NCBI RefSeq assembly: GCF_026262505.1
Contig: NC_067206.1
Span: forward strand, 9,544,268-9,608,267
DNA from: Trichomonas vaginalis G3
Lineage: Eukaryota > Parabasalia > Trichomonadida > Trichomonadidae
Length of the DNA stretch: 64,000 nt
Direction of reading: 5' to 3'
Shown here: one piece after another, positions 1 through 11,758 of the stretch
How positions within the stretch are numbered: position 1 is the stretch's first letter
How the letters are laid out: every line of letters begins with the position of its first letter
The notes under the pieces: model-generated
The model's database searches: none
The model's input: only the letters and a program-made list of their open reading frames with translations
Told to the model about the DNA's origin: nothing
Position numbers and translations under genes: made by a program

Positions 1-290
1 TACTAACATTTATTTTGACAGTGACTTTGACCTATATGAAGAAGAAAGTGAGTCAGAAGATATGACTGTTATGTGAAGCACAGCAATGGGAGGAGTTGCA
101 ATATTTTTTAGTGAACGTATACTTTATTTTTTACATAGTGAGGTGAAGTGGTTGGGCTTTGTAAATATTTAAGGTTAAGTTAGTGTTGTCGTTTTGTGTT
201 GTAAAATATACGTTAACGGTTTTGTTAAGTGTCAAATTCACATATATGCGGTAAGAGGAGCGCAGTGCCTCCTACACGAGACTATACTAA
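1..290 (+). mobile_element. Polinton-type fossil, right-terminal fragment
   Basis: This stretch is nearly the same as 18908-19205: the tail of a short acidic reading frame, then about 170 bases of non-coding terminal sequence ending in a short 'cagtgcctcc' and 'cacgagact' motif. The second copy ends a run of capsid-module genes, so I read both as right ends of Polinton/Maverick elements in the same orientation. Only the end lies in this window and it looks broken. The high similarity suggests a moderately young family. The family call is inference; the match between the two copies is seen directly. Confidence 0.55.
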
Positions 291-578
291 CTATTTTTAC
301 TGAAATTGCAATTTAATTTCAACAATGAATTATTGTTTAAAAAAATAGCACAACAGCAAGATGGACAATCATATATAGAATTATAATGCTCCAATATAAT
401 GCTTTGATTTGATGCGTATATAATGTATTTTTTTCGAACATCTTTGTAAAAAAATTGATTTTTGTAATTTTTGAAAAAATTCGATTTTATTTCGAGATTT
501 CCTCTATAGGGTGATAGTATATTGAACAATATTCCTATGGAGAAAATAATTGGAGTATGAGTACTTTCATTAATACTA

Positions 579-1978
579 TGGGTGCCATGGTTATCGCTCA
601 AACGATCAATTATATCTCGATTGCGTAAATTGAAAATTTTGCTATTTTCTAAATTCACGGGCAACAAAATCTTTTACCTGATCGTACATCACAATATTAT
701 GAATGTGCGACATTTGTTCAAGAGAACCGTCAAGTTATTCTCTTCATTTTTCATGCCGCGGCGAAAAACAAAAGCAGTTGCAAAGCGGTATAAAGAACTT
801 AGTTCAAAGCGCGAAAAATAGGGTAGAGCCATATGTCGTCAACACTGTTGAATTTGTGCTATCTGTATTATTGAGCGGCGCTACATTTTGCCAATCAGAA
901 TTTCAATTCATGCTGAATAACATCAAATATCCGTCAGAAGCTACATTTCATCGAGTCCAAGAAAAGGTTGGTCGTGTTATCATAGAAGTTGCCAGAGAAT
1001 CTGTTAATTATTGGAAATCTCGAATGGAAATGTTCGGGACTTTTGTTGACGGTTCTTGAAGTCAGAGAAGAAATGCAATGTTTTGCTATGTACAATTTGT
1101 AGAAGAGAAACTCAAAAAAATTGTAGATTGGAAGTGATATCTAAATCTTTTAAAAATTTCAAAGTAATTTCAACGGAAATCAAATGAAATGGAATTTGAA
1201 AGCTTAAAAAGAATGCTGAAGCGTTGGAATAATGAAAAACGTGTAAATTTTTTCATATGGGCAGATGTCAAAATTGTTTCTACAATCAAAAATACGTTCA
1301 AAGGTATCAGAGATACAGAGATCCTGGACATTTTCTTAACAATATACAGAAAAAAGCTCAAAACTGCCAGAATTCAGAAATCTTATCTAGCATTTCAAAG
1401 AATTTATTTGCGTTGGCTTAGGCAACTTCTCAATGACACACATATGTCAATTAAAACAAAGAAGTTTTTATGGTTGAATTCCGCTAAACATTATGCCGGA
1501 AATCATTAAATTTTGTCCAGATCTCTGAAAAATGCAAGATGATTAACCATGAAATATGCAAAAAATAAAACTGCTATAAAAACACTTAAAAAATTCCTCG
1601 AAGATACCGTAAAAATCTTTGATATGGTAAAAAGATTCATTCAACTCAAGTAGTTGAATCGATAAACCATATCAAAGCAATGCTTGCTAAAAAAAATATT
1701 AATTGGCATGCTCTTGGCCAATTAGGATGGCAGTCACAATATTGCATTTCAATGAAAGTATGTTTGAAAACGATTGTAGCAATAAAAGAAACAGGTTAAA
1801 TTTACCAACAATGCCAGAAATGATGAACAGATATTTCAGAATGTATGATACAACAAAAGATAATCAAAGCATTCAAAAAAATTCAAAGCAAGTTCAAAAA
1901 AAGTTTGCGGCATTAAGAGCTATAAAGAGAGGTCTTCAAGCTACCAGTGATCGTATTACTCTTAAATCACATAAATAA
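579..1978 (+). pseudogene. Decayed DDE-type transposase relic
   Basis: Three collinear coding stretches (703-1059, 1189-1509 and about 1560-1978) in shifting frames read like one transposase. The first ends in FVDGS, followed out of frame by SQRRNAMFCYV, which resembles the first catalytic Asp segment of multicopy transposase-like proteins of trichomonads. The second holds a helical KRMLKRW...FFIWADVK segment, and the last a Lys-rich tail. Several stops and frameshifts interrupt it, so it is dead. It directly abuts the Polinton terminal fragment. The superfamily is not settled; Mutator-like or Kolobok-like are possible. Confidence 0.4.
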
Positions 1979-2471
1979 TTATTAAATTTATTTCACCCTC
2001 AAAACATCATAATCTTGCACCTTCTTTGAATAAACACTTCACCTTCTATTTTTAATTAATGTTTTTTAATTGTCCCAAATTTTAGATTATATAAGATATA
2101 TTTTTATAAAAGTATTATTTTCTAAAAGATAAGTATATATTCTTAATCACAAAACCTAGCATTTTATCATACTATATATCAGCTTCCTAAATATAATACT
2201 CATATAGTTAGTATGATTTTAATGTTTTTGAACATGAAACGAAAATATGATTCAATCATATAACATAATGGAGTTATTGATATAACTTATATGCATGATA
2301 CATTAAGAAGTCTTCCAACAATATAGATATAGTTGTAGATTCCTATGATTCCTTTTATATTGTGAGATAATAACATTTTTATGCTGTCAGGAGCCTATGA
2401 GTGGCCATCCTAATCCAATAAAACTTCGATTACACCTGATTAATGCTACAAATTCTTGTAAAGCAATTGAT
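1979..2471. other. AT-rich stretch, nothing recognised
   Basis: About 490 bases of AT-rich DNA with no supported gene, repeat or promoter. Confidence 0.4.
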
Positions 2472-2849
2472 TCAGAAACCTTTATTACCTTTCTGAACTC
2501 CATTTTCCTTGTACGTGATATCCTTCTCTAAATATATTCTGACATCATCAAAAGAATCGTTTGTCCAAGCATCGTGGACATATTTGGCGCTCTGGACAAC
2601 CTTTCCTACGCTTAGTAAAAGATTTTTGATATACCTCTTTTTGTCGCCATGAATAATTGAGGTTTTCATCATGTAACATAGAAAATGCTGTAATTTCATC
2701 AAATTGCCAAATAAATTAGAAATTGTATCTTTTGGAAATGATTGCATTTTTGCGCAATTTTGCAAAATTGCATCGACAATTTCTTCTTGAAGTTTATCGA
2801 AAAAGCCATAACCATCTGATTCAACGCGGTAATTAATTAATTCGTACAA
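2472..2849 (-). pseudogene. Unrecognised 125-codon frame, probably a gene remnant
   Basis: A 125-residue helical, soluble-looking frame (Leu, Lys and Asp rich, no membrane segment or known motif). It has no initiator motif just upstream, and lies between clearly dead genes. I cannot assign a function. It may be a fragment of a larger lost gene or an isolated small protein. Confidence 0.25.
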
Positions 2850-3650
2850 TTTTTCGTTAATGACTTTTATAAAAAACGTTCGAACAAATTAACATATTCA
2901 GTCTTGCCTACCCTCTTTAAACACTCGTGTCATTATACTAATAGAGATAGTATTTAGACGTGGATAATTAAACTCTATCCACTGAAATACTCCCCAGCAA
3001 TGGCCAAGCTCATGACAATGACGATGGCAAGTGGATGTTGGATGCATGCAATATTTATTTTTTCACCTTCTAAACTCCATAACTGTAGATGTCTTTGTCC
3101 AAACCCTGCATTGCTAAATCAATAAATAAACCTTTATTGTTTTCAGGAAACTATTTACAAAATTCTTTTTTATTGTTCTTGTAATATATTTGAAGTCATG
3201 AAATCTTATTTATGCTTTGCTCTAATTCAACATACATTCCCGTGGAAAGATAAAGATATCAAAGGTTTGATAAAGCTGTCGAAGGCACAACAAACATGTC
3301 GAAGATTTAATAAATGAAGAAACAATGATATACTATTCGATTGTAATCTATACTTCCAAAATGAAAGAAATTTAATTCCAATGGTAAATCTAGATCTTGA
3401 TCAATGAAATCATTATTCCTTTATATGAGAGCATATGTAGTTGAACAAAAAGGCTGAAAGTAATACATTCAAGTCTTTCTTCCTCTTTTTTCAAAATTTT
3501 TCCTTCCCTTAATTATATGGTCATCTCTGTGTATTATATTGACTTTAGATATATAAATAAATAAAATAAAAAATTTAGAGTTCAGATAATGGTGTTTCTT
3601 TCGTATGATTTGGTATTTTAGCGAACAAAGTAGAATTCTAAGTGGGAAAT
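2850..3650. other. Gene-free AT-rich stretch
   Basis: No convincing coding or repeat signal. Short frames here are broken up by stops. Confidence 0.35.
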
Positions 3651-3659
3651 AAGGTTGTT

Positions 3660-4320
3660 TGTTGAATTTTCTTAATTCGTCTTCAAACCTTCTGCGATGT
3701 TATAGCGGACTGGAAGATCAGCGCTGGCTTTCTTGTTGTAATACATTATTTTGCCTGTATTGAAAAAGAGGTTCGATTTTCTTGCGGGATCATATGGATT
3801 CCAGCACTCGAAATTGAATGTTGAGTATTAAAATTCCTTGCAAGTAAACGAATATGTCAATAATATTTCGTTCGCGTTGTGCCTTTTAGCATAATCTAGG
3901 ATTATTCACCAAGCATGAGTCCGATATTATTTAATTCGTAAACAAGCAATTTGGCATAACAACCTTTTTGAAGTTCTATATATAGTACGCATTGCATTTT
4001 TCGCTACGAAATCAAGTTCTTCGTCTGTTAATCTGATAAAGCGATAAAGATAAAACATATTGCGATAAGATATGTTAATGCCATGGCAATAAAAATTACA
4101 AGAAATTCTAGATCTCCAACTTCTTTTTTGAAGTATTCAAATGAGAGTAGGTTGGTATTTGACCGCAATTATGGGTGATAATAGCTATTGAATACATTGT
4201 ATTTGAGTTTCATGAAATCTGGAAATTTTCTGGTAATTTGTAATTAATGTCGAAATACTCGTGTCTTTGTAATAAATTTCTTAGGTTATTGTAAGAACTC
4301 TATGATTACTAGGTTTAATT
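3660..4320 (-). pseudogene. Unrecognised dead gene, copy 1 of a tandem pair
   Basis: Read on the minus strand in broken frames, this matches the segment at 4860-5440. Corresponding pieces are LTDEELDFVAKNAMR here against LTENDINFLAKVAM there, and NPYDPARKSNLFFNTGK against NPFDDFYNRRRILFKTG. A C-terminal RRFEDE piece is common to both. The shared reading direction and amino-acid pattern show that both derive from a protein-coding gene. The family is unknown; the helical style recalls the N-terminal part of trichomonad ankyrin proteins, but that is a guess. Confidence 0.45.
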
Positions 4321-4859
4321 ACTGTAAATAAAAGTAGTGATATATTTGGCTTTGAAGGTAGCAATCATTTAAAAATTTACACTTTTATTGTGTTTTATAC
4401 AGGCGTGAAGCCAATAATCGTATGTTATGTAATTTTAATTTGTTTTTCGGTAATAACTTAGTTTTTCGTAAAAACTTCTTCTTAGTCATGGAATAATAGC
4501 GTTAATAAAAATTTATTCACAAAAAAGAATTGTAAATATTTTTTTTATTAAAATTGTATCAAATTTGCCATCAAACCAATAATGACTTTATAAAGGACTG
4601 AATAAATCATTGATACATGATGTTGATTCTTACTACTATAGTAATTCGTCTATATATGCATTTTGCAAGTAGACCAAACACAATTGCTTTGTTTATTTTT
4701 GCGCAATCTAAATTAATTCAGCCGAACAAGAAACCAAAAGTAATTTTTATCATAAAATGAAACAAAATCTAATAAAACTCAGAAAAACTAATAGTGTCTT
4801 TAATATTTTAGGAGCAATACCGTCATTGTTTGGTTGCATATATTCTTGTTTTAGACATC
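4321..4859. other. Spacer between two dead gene copies
   Basis: AT-rich spacer of about 540 bases with no gene or repeat that I can support. Confidence 0.35.
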
Positions 4860-5440
4860 TTCCTCAATTTCGTCTTCAAACCTTCTGAGAATCTCATAAT
4901 GATCTGATTGATCGGTTCTTGAAGATTAATTTACTTCGCCTGTTTTGAAAAGGATCCTTCTTCTGTTATAAAAATCGTCAAAAGGATTCGAACTCCAGAA
5001 ATTAAATGTAAATATAAAATATCTTGCATAAAGACGAATTAAATCAATTATTTCTTGACTTGCCTCATGCTTCTTCGCATATTCTAATATTATCCCCCTA
5101 ATAAAAGTCCAAATTTATTTATTTATTTACATGCATGAAATTTAGCACTGAAGTTATGTTGACATTGTAATATTCGAATCATCGCAACTTTAGCCAAAAA
5201 ATTAATATCATTCTCTGTTAAAGGTGAAAATCGTAAATAATGAATTATATCATAAGTATCGCTGTGTTATTATGGAAGTAAACGTGTAATAATTTTTGAA
5301 ATTCCCTACTTCATTTTTGAAATAATCAAGTAAGATGGGATCATATGTGACAGTAATTATTGGACACCAATATCGATTTATTATAGATCTTCAATCTCAT
5401 GAACTGAGGAGGATTTCTCTGGCATTACAAAGTTTTGTTC
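4860..5440 (-). pseudogene. Unrecognised dead gene, copy 2 of a tandem pair
   Basis: Diverged paralogue of 3660-4320 in the same orientation, about 1.2 kb away. It keeps LTENDINFLAKVAM, a His-Glu-Ala-Ser rich stretch, FNFWSSNPFDDFYNRRR and a terminal RRFEDEIEEDV. Stops and frameshifts interrupt it in several places, so it is not functional. The clear divergence between the copies suggests an old duplication. Confidence 0.45.
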
Positions 5441-5850
5441 GTAATAAGTATGTCTTTTCCTTTCTTTTGAACTTATAGATAATAATCCTGAATATTGCTT
5501 GTATCATCGATAAGAATCTTAATAAAAATCTTAATAAGATCATTTATTCATCTATCTTTTTTTGATTATTTTTTTATATTTGCTAAGAGTATGAACAGAC
5601 GATAAGTAAACTTATCAAATTATATAAATTCTAAAAATTTTGGAAATTCTAAAATTCCTTTTTGAAATATATACTTCATATATTAGCGAATGTCAATAAA
5701 ATTGATTAAATTTTAGAAAGTAGTAAGTACACCCTTAAAGCCTTTTGCGGAATAATATGTTTATTTGGTAAATAAAGAATAATTCTTATAGATCTTGATA
5801 CAGCATTGCTTTCATACAATAAAAATATATTCACAATAAGCATAATTCTT

Positions 5851-7238
5851 TTAAATAAAAAGATATATGAAATAAAACAATGGATATTTATAATAATTAA
5901 AAAAATAAACATAATATTTTATGAATGTTCGATTGCTTGAATATTTGCATCCATTTCGCTCATAATTAGTTGAGCACTTTTCTATTAAGTTTGGATAATT
6001 CTGATTTTCCTCATCTCTGATTGAAATTTCTTGAATATAATCAAGAATCTCATCACATGACATAAAAGCTTCAAACAAAGGATTACTTTGACCATCAACA
6101 ACTTTTGCTGAGTATATAATGCCGGAAAGAGAAGATAAAATCATATCATTAATTTCATCTTCTTCAACTTCGAAAAATGGTAAAAGGAAACTCCAACGAC
6201 CCTTTTCTATGATGAAGCGTTTCTAATTCTGGTTGATACCCTAAAATTTCAAGAATAATTTTCAAAGAATATTTTCTAACTTTGAAAGTAGCATTTTCGC
6301 TCATTTCTGTAAGAATACAAGATATCCCCTCGATTGTAACAAAGATGATCCACTTGGAGTCCTTGAAACTTCATAAATAAATTTTAATATTTCAATTTGA
6401 GAATCTTGATCTATTTGAAGCAATAATTCTTGATGTCATCAGTCCATGTTTCAGGTAAATTATCAAATACCTTATCTGGCATATATTGAACGCAAATTCC
6501 CAAACATTTCAGAATAATTCGAAAACTTTTATCAAAATGTAAAAATTTTGAGAAAACAAAGTTGTACAAAGTCATTGTAAACTAATGTCATCCTTACATC
6601 TTTTGATTGTGGAATTATATTTATTGAAATTTCAATTGCATCAATCATAAAGTCACTGACATCTGATTCAATTGAAACAAGTATTATATTAATGAATTAT
6701 ACCAAAAGAGTCCGTTTTCTATCTCAGGAGAAATTTATGTTGAGAAAGATTTCGTAATATACTTAGAAACGCACAAAAGATACTGTTATTAGATACTAAG
6801 TATTCCTTCAGATATTGCTTATAATTTCTTGAAGGTGCATTCATTATATTATTCAAATAAGCATTAAGTCCTGATAATAGAAGAATTGAGATATGGTTGT
6901 AGAACGAATACAATTAGAAAATATGTTCAATATTGGTAACACTAAATTCTCCCTAATATCATTCATTAAAATTTCGAAGAGAAATGGAATTATTTGATGA
7001 TCTTGAAATGGTTCACGAAACCAATAAATCGGCTGCTGGCGGATATTGGGAATAATATTCGATAGTTTTTGATTGAATTATCTTGAACTTCGGTATCTCC
7101 GCAATTTATAAAATCAGATAATGTATTTTCTAGTTCTGTACAATCAAAATTATTGTCCTCTGGATTAATTTCTTCTTCTGATGGATCTTGTTTGGTTTTT
7201 TCTAAAATCATCTTTGTATTTCCATTGTCAAATCTCAA
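5851..7238 (-). pseudogene. Dead armadillo-repeat-like gene
   Basis: Collinear minus-strand fragments run from an acidic N-terminal piece (6990-7238, MRFDNGNTKMILEKTKQ...) through helical repeats to a C-terminal stretch (5851-6144, LSSLSGIIYSAKVVDGQ...). The style is helix-turn-helix with short polar linkers, as in importin-alpha or other armadillo proteins. No single frame spans the gene and many breaks are visible. The armadillo call rests on helical periodicity and N-terminal acidity, so it is tentative. Confidence 0.4.
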
Positions 7239-7440
7239 AATTTTGTAAATTTATCAAAATGTCAAAAATTTTTGGCTCTCAGATAATTATTTTTACTTGT
7301 ATTTTCTAGCCAAAGGCAAGGAAAAGAGCCATGAGAAGAGTCTCAGACGGACTTATTAGAACAATGTTTGACATTGGTTTGAAGGCAAACCCAAATTTTA
7401 GCTAAAAGTGACAGGGGGAAAAAACGTTTAGTATTAAAAA
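7239..7440. other. Short spacer before structured region
   Basis: No gene. It contains a weak inverted repeat around TTTGAAGGCAAACCCAAA and one TCACTTTT-like element on the minus strand (near 7410). Confidence 0.3.
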
Positions 7441-7540
7441 AAAGACCGATGAGAGCTTCGTTCGAAATATAGAGGGAACTGAGAATGCGCAACCATTCTC
7501 AGGGAATATTGGATGCTATTCCCGTTCCTCTGTATGGAAA
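7441..7540 (+). other. Three-way-junction fold with a hammerhead-like core
   Basis: An outer stem (AGAGG[G]AAC with GTTCCTCT) encloses two hairpins: CTGAGAATG/CATTCTCAG with a 6-base loop and GGGAATA/TATTCCC with an 8-base loop. Just 5' lies CCGATGA, a 4-bp stem GAGC/GTTC and then GAAA. The outer stem starts exactly at the A that would be A15.1 of a hammerhead ribozyme. However, U4 is C, the cleavage-site nucleotide would be G, and stem I is weak. It is either a decayed ribozyme or a chance likeness. The folding itself is seen directly. Confidence 0.3.
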
Positions 7541-7570
7541 TTGAGGTTTTCAAAGGGAGTTAAATAATAT

Positions 7571-7930
7571 CAAATTTATACTAATTTACTTCAAAATACA
7601 AAAGTATTTGACAGCTAAAATTAGTTACTTTAGCAAGCCTATCATACCTTTTACGATTATTGTTACTTTTTCGAAATAAAAGTAAAAACAAATTTATACT
7701 AATTTACTTCAAAATACAAAAGTATTTGACAGCTAAAATTAGTTACTTTAGCAAGCCTATCAATACCCTTTTACGATTATTGCTACTTTTTCGAAATAAA
7801 AGTAAAAACAAATTTATATTAATTTACTTCAAAATACAAAAGTATTTGACAGCTAAAAATAGTTACTTTAGCAAGCCTATCAATACCCTTTTACGATTAT
7901 TGCTACTTTTTCGAAATAAAATAAATTATT
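7571..7930. repeat. Tandem repeat, three copies of about 119 bp
   Basis: Copies start at about 7571, 7689 and 7809 and differ by few bases. Each carries 'caaatttatactaatttac' and 'tagcaagcctatca'. A 117-codon frame across the repeats (7660-8013) is a by-product of the repeat period, not a gene. Confidence 0.9.
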
Positions 7931-8277
7931 ATCAAAAACTTTTTTTTCTTAGTAAAATAAAAATGTTATTTTATATCAAGTTTTTATTCATAATTTTTAT
8001 AATGTTGTTATAATCATTAAAATTTACGTACATATTAAGGTACTTCTACATTAGATATATACATGATAAATAAAATTCATAAAACATAAAAATCAAAAAA
8101 TTAGATGAACCTTGGCAATTAAACTTTATGAAATAATAGTTGTTTTATAAATTATATTATATTATATTATTATTTAATATTATTTTGATAATGAAGATTT
8201 TATTTTGCAATAATATAAACGAAATTTTTTACCTTATGAACTTTGATGGAAATATGCAAATTTAAAATAATAAAGAA
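7931..8277. other. AT-rich gene-free stretch
   Basis: Nothing recognised apart from a short run of 'ttata' repeats near 8150-8170. Confidence 0.35.
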
Positions 8278-8410
8278 AGCCGCGAGCGAAGCGATCGGCT
8301 TAGTTCGAAGATTTTGATTCAAATCTTTGCTGATCTGTAATTCGCGGAAGCCGCGAGCGAATCGAGCGGCTTAGGGCAAGATTTTGATTCAAATCTTTGC
8401 TTATATTCCT
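8278..8410. repeat. Two direct repeats of 71 bp with GC-rich heads
   Basis: Copies start at 8278 and 8349. Each begins with AGCCGCGAGCGA, can close a small stem (AGCCGC with GCGGCT) and continues with 'gattttgattcaaatctttgc'. The GC-rich head stands out strongly from the AT-rich surroundings. Confidence 0.8.
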
Positions 8411-8504
8411 TAAATTCTTTATGAAACTCGCAACAGTTCCATAAAAAATTTTAAAATCTAAACTGTCGAAATTACCGATCGTAATCACACCCTTCACGGG
8501 TGTG

Positions 8505-8512
8505 TCACTTTT
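8505..8512 (+). promoter_or_regulatory. Orphan Inr-like element beside a hairpin
   Basis: TCACTTTT directly follows a perfect 7-bp hairpin (CACACCC/GGGTGTG, 8485-8503). No intact gene follows within normal distance. It may be a remnant. Confidence 0.3.
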
Positions 8513-8802
8513 AGCTAAAATACCCCTACTCTTGGTTTGAATGATGTGTCAATCGCCCTCTATCAAATATATTTTTTTTTAATATCCGATAGTTTAGCAA
8601 TTTGAGCTTTGGAACCGGGGTTGCTATTAGTTTTATAGCTTAAATTTTATATCTGCATCCTGATCTGATAAGAATCACAGGCTGTCGCTAAATTTTTTCA
8701 TATTGAATTTCATTTTTTGCAATCGAAATGACTTAATTATAGTATAGTCGTTTAAACAGTGATCCAAAATTTTAAATTGAATATCTCAAAATCTGAAATG
8801 TG

Positions 8803-8888
8803 TCACTTTTTAATTTTATCGGGATTTTGATAAATATTTGGAGTATTATCATAGTATATTTATATTCTTTGATATTTATGTCACTTTT
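8803..8888 (+). promoter_or_regulatory. Two Inr-like elements before the dead RhoGAP gene
   Basis: TCACTTTTT at 8803 and TCACTTTT at 8881 both read toward the ATG at 8968. The second would leave an untranslated leader of about 85 bases. They match the initiator seen before intact genes in this window. Confidence 0.45.
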
Positions 8889-8967
8889 ATCGGCCTCATA
8901 TATTTGAATTGCATTTTATATTTTGAGAGTAATTGTCAAATAAGAATTAAAATTAAATAGCGTTGAT

Positions 8968-10430
8968 ATGAGACGATCAAGAACTCCACGCTATTATATT
9001 TTTCAAGACGAGAACACACATCAAAAATATTTTCACAATGCAGTAACAAACGAAGTTACATGGAACCCACCTCAGGATTCGATTATTATCGATCCAAACA
9101 CATTAAAGCAGATTAAATTCGATTTCAATTCAATCCAAGTTCCTCAAGAAGTTTATATCCAGCCAACGCTACAGAAACCCGAGTCTAAATCAGGAATTGG
9201 AGGTTCCGAAAAACATCTCTTCCGAATTTAAACCAAAATACAAGATTACATCGCGTTTCAAGCAGAAAATCTACTCTTGTTAAATTATCTGCATCAGCTT
9301 CTATTGATAGTAACTTGTTACTCCAACCAGAAATTCCGTTTTATCTTCCAACTTCAATTACTTCTGATTCAAAGCCGATGGATATCAGAAAATTCGCAGT
9401 TGAGAATTTCAATACTCGTTATCGTGGAAGCATCTTCAATAAGAAAGAAATTCCTCCAGATGAATCTCTTAGTTTTCGATATGGATTCCTCTGTCTGCCC
9501 AATACTCAAATCAACACCGATCGCTCTTCAAAAGAACTGTGTTGAAATCTTCGCCTTCATTATTGGCTACTGTAAACAGCTTCCGAAAGCGCAACCAAGT
9601 GTATTTGTAGAAATGGTTGGTAAAGAGAAGCAACTTATCGACGAAACATTCATTTACTTGCTCAAATTCATACATAACAACCCCAATCCTGAAAATGTTT
9701 TCAGAATTTGGGATTTAATTTTAGTAATTTGTTTTACCCTCCATCACCTCAAAATCCAGCCTCTTGTTAGACATTACGTAGCAACAGATGCATTGGAACC
9801 AAATCTGGCATCAACAACGTAGCTAAAATGTCTTATATCAGATTGGCCGCTCGTTGTGACTCTGGAGAGACATTTCCGATGCAGCCAAGTTCATGATAAT
9901 TTCATACCTACACATCCTTCACAGGATTACTTCATTTTCGGTGCTCCTTTACTTGAATTAGTTTTTGCGCAAAGAAGATCAGCGCCCAAGTGCACAGTAC
10001 CTTATTCATGCACAGATTCATCCACGAGCTCTGGAATGCCGGCCTTGACAAGATGGAAGCATGTTCAGACTTCCAGGAAACAAAGTACAAGTTGATTTAA
10101 TGGTTGAAGAAATAAACAACGGAAAAGATAGTTGTTATGTAGGTGCAGAACTCAATGACCTCGCGAGCTGTTCAAGAGATGGCTCGCTGATATGAGCCTT
10201 TAGTTCCTATGTCTCTGTACAATGAATTTGTCGAATCCATTAAAAACCATACAATTTGGTGTTCGTCAGAAAATTACCGAAAGTTAATCATGATACACTT
10301 GGTTACTTGGTTGGTTTCTTACAAGAGTTCGTAAAAGCATCTGATGTCACATCAATAGGCCAGTACAGTGTGCAATGCTTTGGAGCAAATGTTGTCAGAA
10401 TTGTGTCAAATGATCCAATGTAATGAAGGC
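8968..10430 (+). pseudogene. Dead WW-MyTH4-RhoGAP gene (ARHGAP39/Vilse-like)
   Basis: The ATG at 8968 opens an 87-codon frame with a WW domain (about residues 8-36: YYIFQDENTHQKYFHNAVTN, then W and PP). Downstream pieces in other frames read as a MyTH4 domain (9490-9820, with IFAFIIGYCKQLPKAQ and IWDLILVI), a linker, and part of a RhoGAP domain (about 9920-10430, ending near DTLGYLVGFLQEF). The order WW, MyTH4, RhoGAP is that of ARHGAP39 proteins, which switch off Rho GTPases. Several frameshifts and stops make it a pseudogene. Domain calls come from residue patterns. Confidence 0.6.
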
Positions 10431-11262
10431 ATCCACTGAAGTTGGCAAGGAATTTATGTCTTATCTCATAACTAATTGGAATACTAGGTTATTTATCCAC
10501 TTGTTGAATTTATTACAATTTTTTTAACATGATAAAAACCTCAATTATGACGTTTACCTGTATTTTCTTTTAGTCAATGTGAAAAATTCAATATATAAGC
10601 TAATGAAACATATAAATAAGATATTGAAATTATTTTTCTGCTTTGAACTCAAATCGCGATGCTCGTTTACTCCCATTCCATAATATATAGTATTTTGCAT
10701 TCAATTAAATTGATTACAATAAAAAATGAAAGAAATCACATAAAAATGGATATAATTCTCAAATACGTTGTCAATCTATATTAAAATTTGTTTGCATATA
10801 AGTGATGGTATTTTTGCCAATGAAGAATATGAACAAATAGCTATGTAAATTATTTGAGAAATTATATCTGATGAACTAAAGTAATACCGACTAATTTTAA
10901 AAGGTACACACACTTTTGTAATGATATTTGATCTCTCTTTACATATAATTGATTAATCGAAAATTCGAAATTATTCGGATTGAAACGCCGGGTCTTTATA
11001 TTGTAAATCATATTTTCAATGGTAATTATTAGAAAAATCGATGATTAAATAAATATTTGGTGAAATTTTAATTAAAGTTTGGTAAAAAAAAGATGAATCT
11101 ATTCTTTAACGATTTGATTTTGTTCTGGTTGATCCTCAAACTCCTGCATGCCCGAAGGCCCGTTAATATGGATGGATGCATTCTAAAACCTTTAAAGGTA
11201 CAATCGGAATTGTTATATCAGGGAATCTTGCAAGACAATTAGATTCACCTTTAAGAATAATA
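10431..11262. other. Gene-free AT-rich stretch
   Basis: No supported gene or repeat in about 830 bases; short frames only. Confidence 0.35.
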
Positions 11263-11547
11263 TTATCGAAGTTTGTAAAATACAATCTTCTGAGATTGAG
11301 ATTTGAAGGGCTGATTCCTGCAATGATTTACAAGTGGTTTTCTGAGATATTTACCAACGATTGGTTCCAATTCATGTTGCCCTTTTACTGTAAGATTTCT
11401 GGAAAGACGAGCTGTAATAAAATCAGAAAGAACTTGTGTTTCTAACAATGACTTGTCCTCTTCAATGTTGGCTTCAGTCTCTGTAGGTTTCTGTTCTTCT
11501 GATAAACTATGTCTTGCTAAAAGAAATAGGAAAACAATCATTTTCAT
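11263..11547 (-). pseudogene. Short frame with a signal-peptide-like start
   Basis: 94 residues starting MKMIVFLFLLARHSLS, which looks like a signal peptide, followed by an acidic segment and a basic C-terminal half with one N-glycosylation sequon (NLT). The frame stops without a recognisable domain and lies among dead genes. It is probably the 5' remnant of a secreted or membrane protein gene, though a short secreted protein is possible. Confidence 0.3.
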
Positions 11548-11758
11548 AAAAATATTCCTCAGAAAAAAATTTCAATTGATATAAAATTTCATTCAAATTT
11601 TGAGTGTCTTCTCAAAAGCGCATTGAAGTTGGACTCTTAAAATTTTCATCGCAGATTTCTAACTCTATGAGCTATAATAATTGTGTTGACTTGAAATCTG
11701 TTTGTTTCCTTGTCGATCTGGCAATTTTAGTAGAGATTTTCGGCTGTCTCACTTTTGT

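Noticed and set aside
7660-8013. 117-codon frame with repeated FRNKSKNKFILIYFK
   Set aside because: It is a by-product of the 119-bp tandem repeat.
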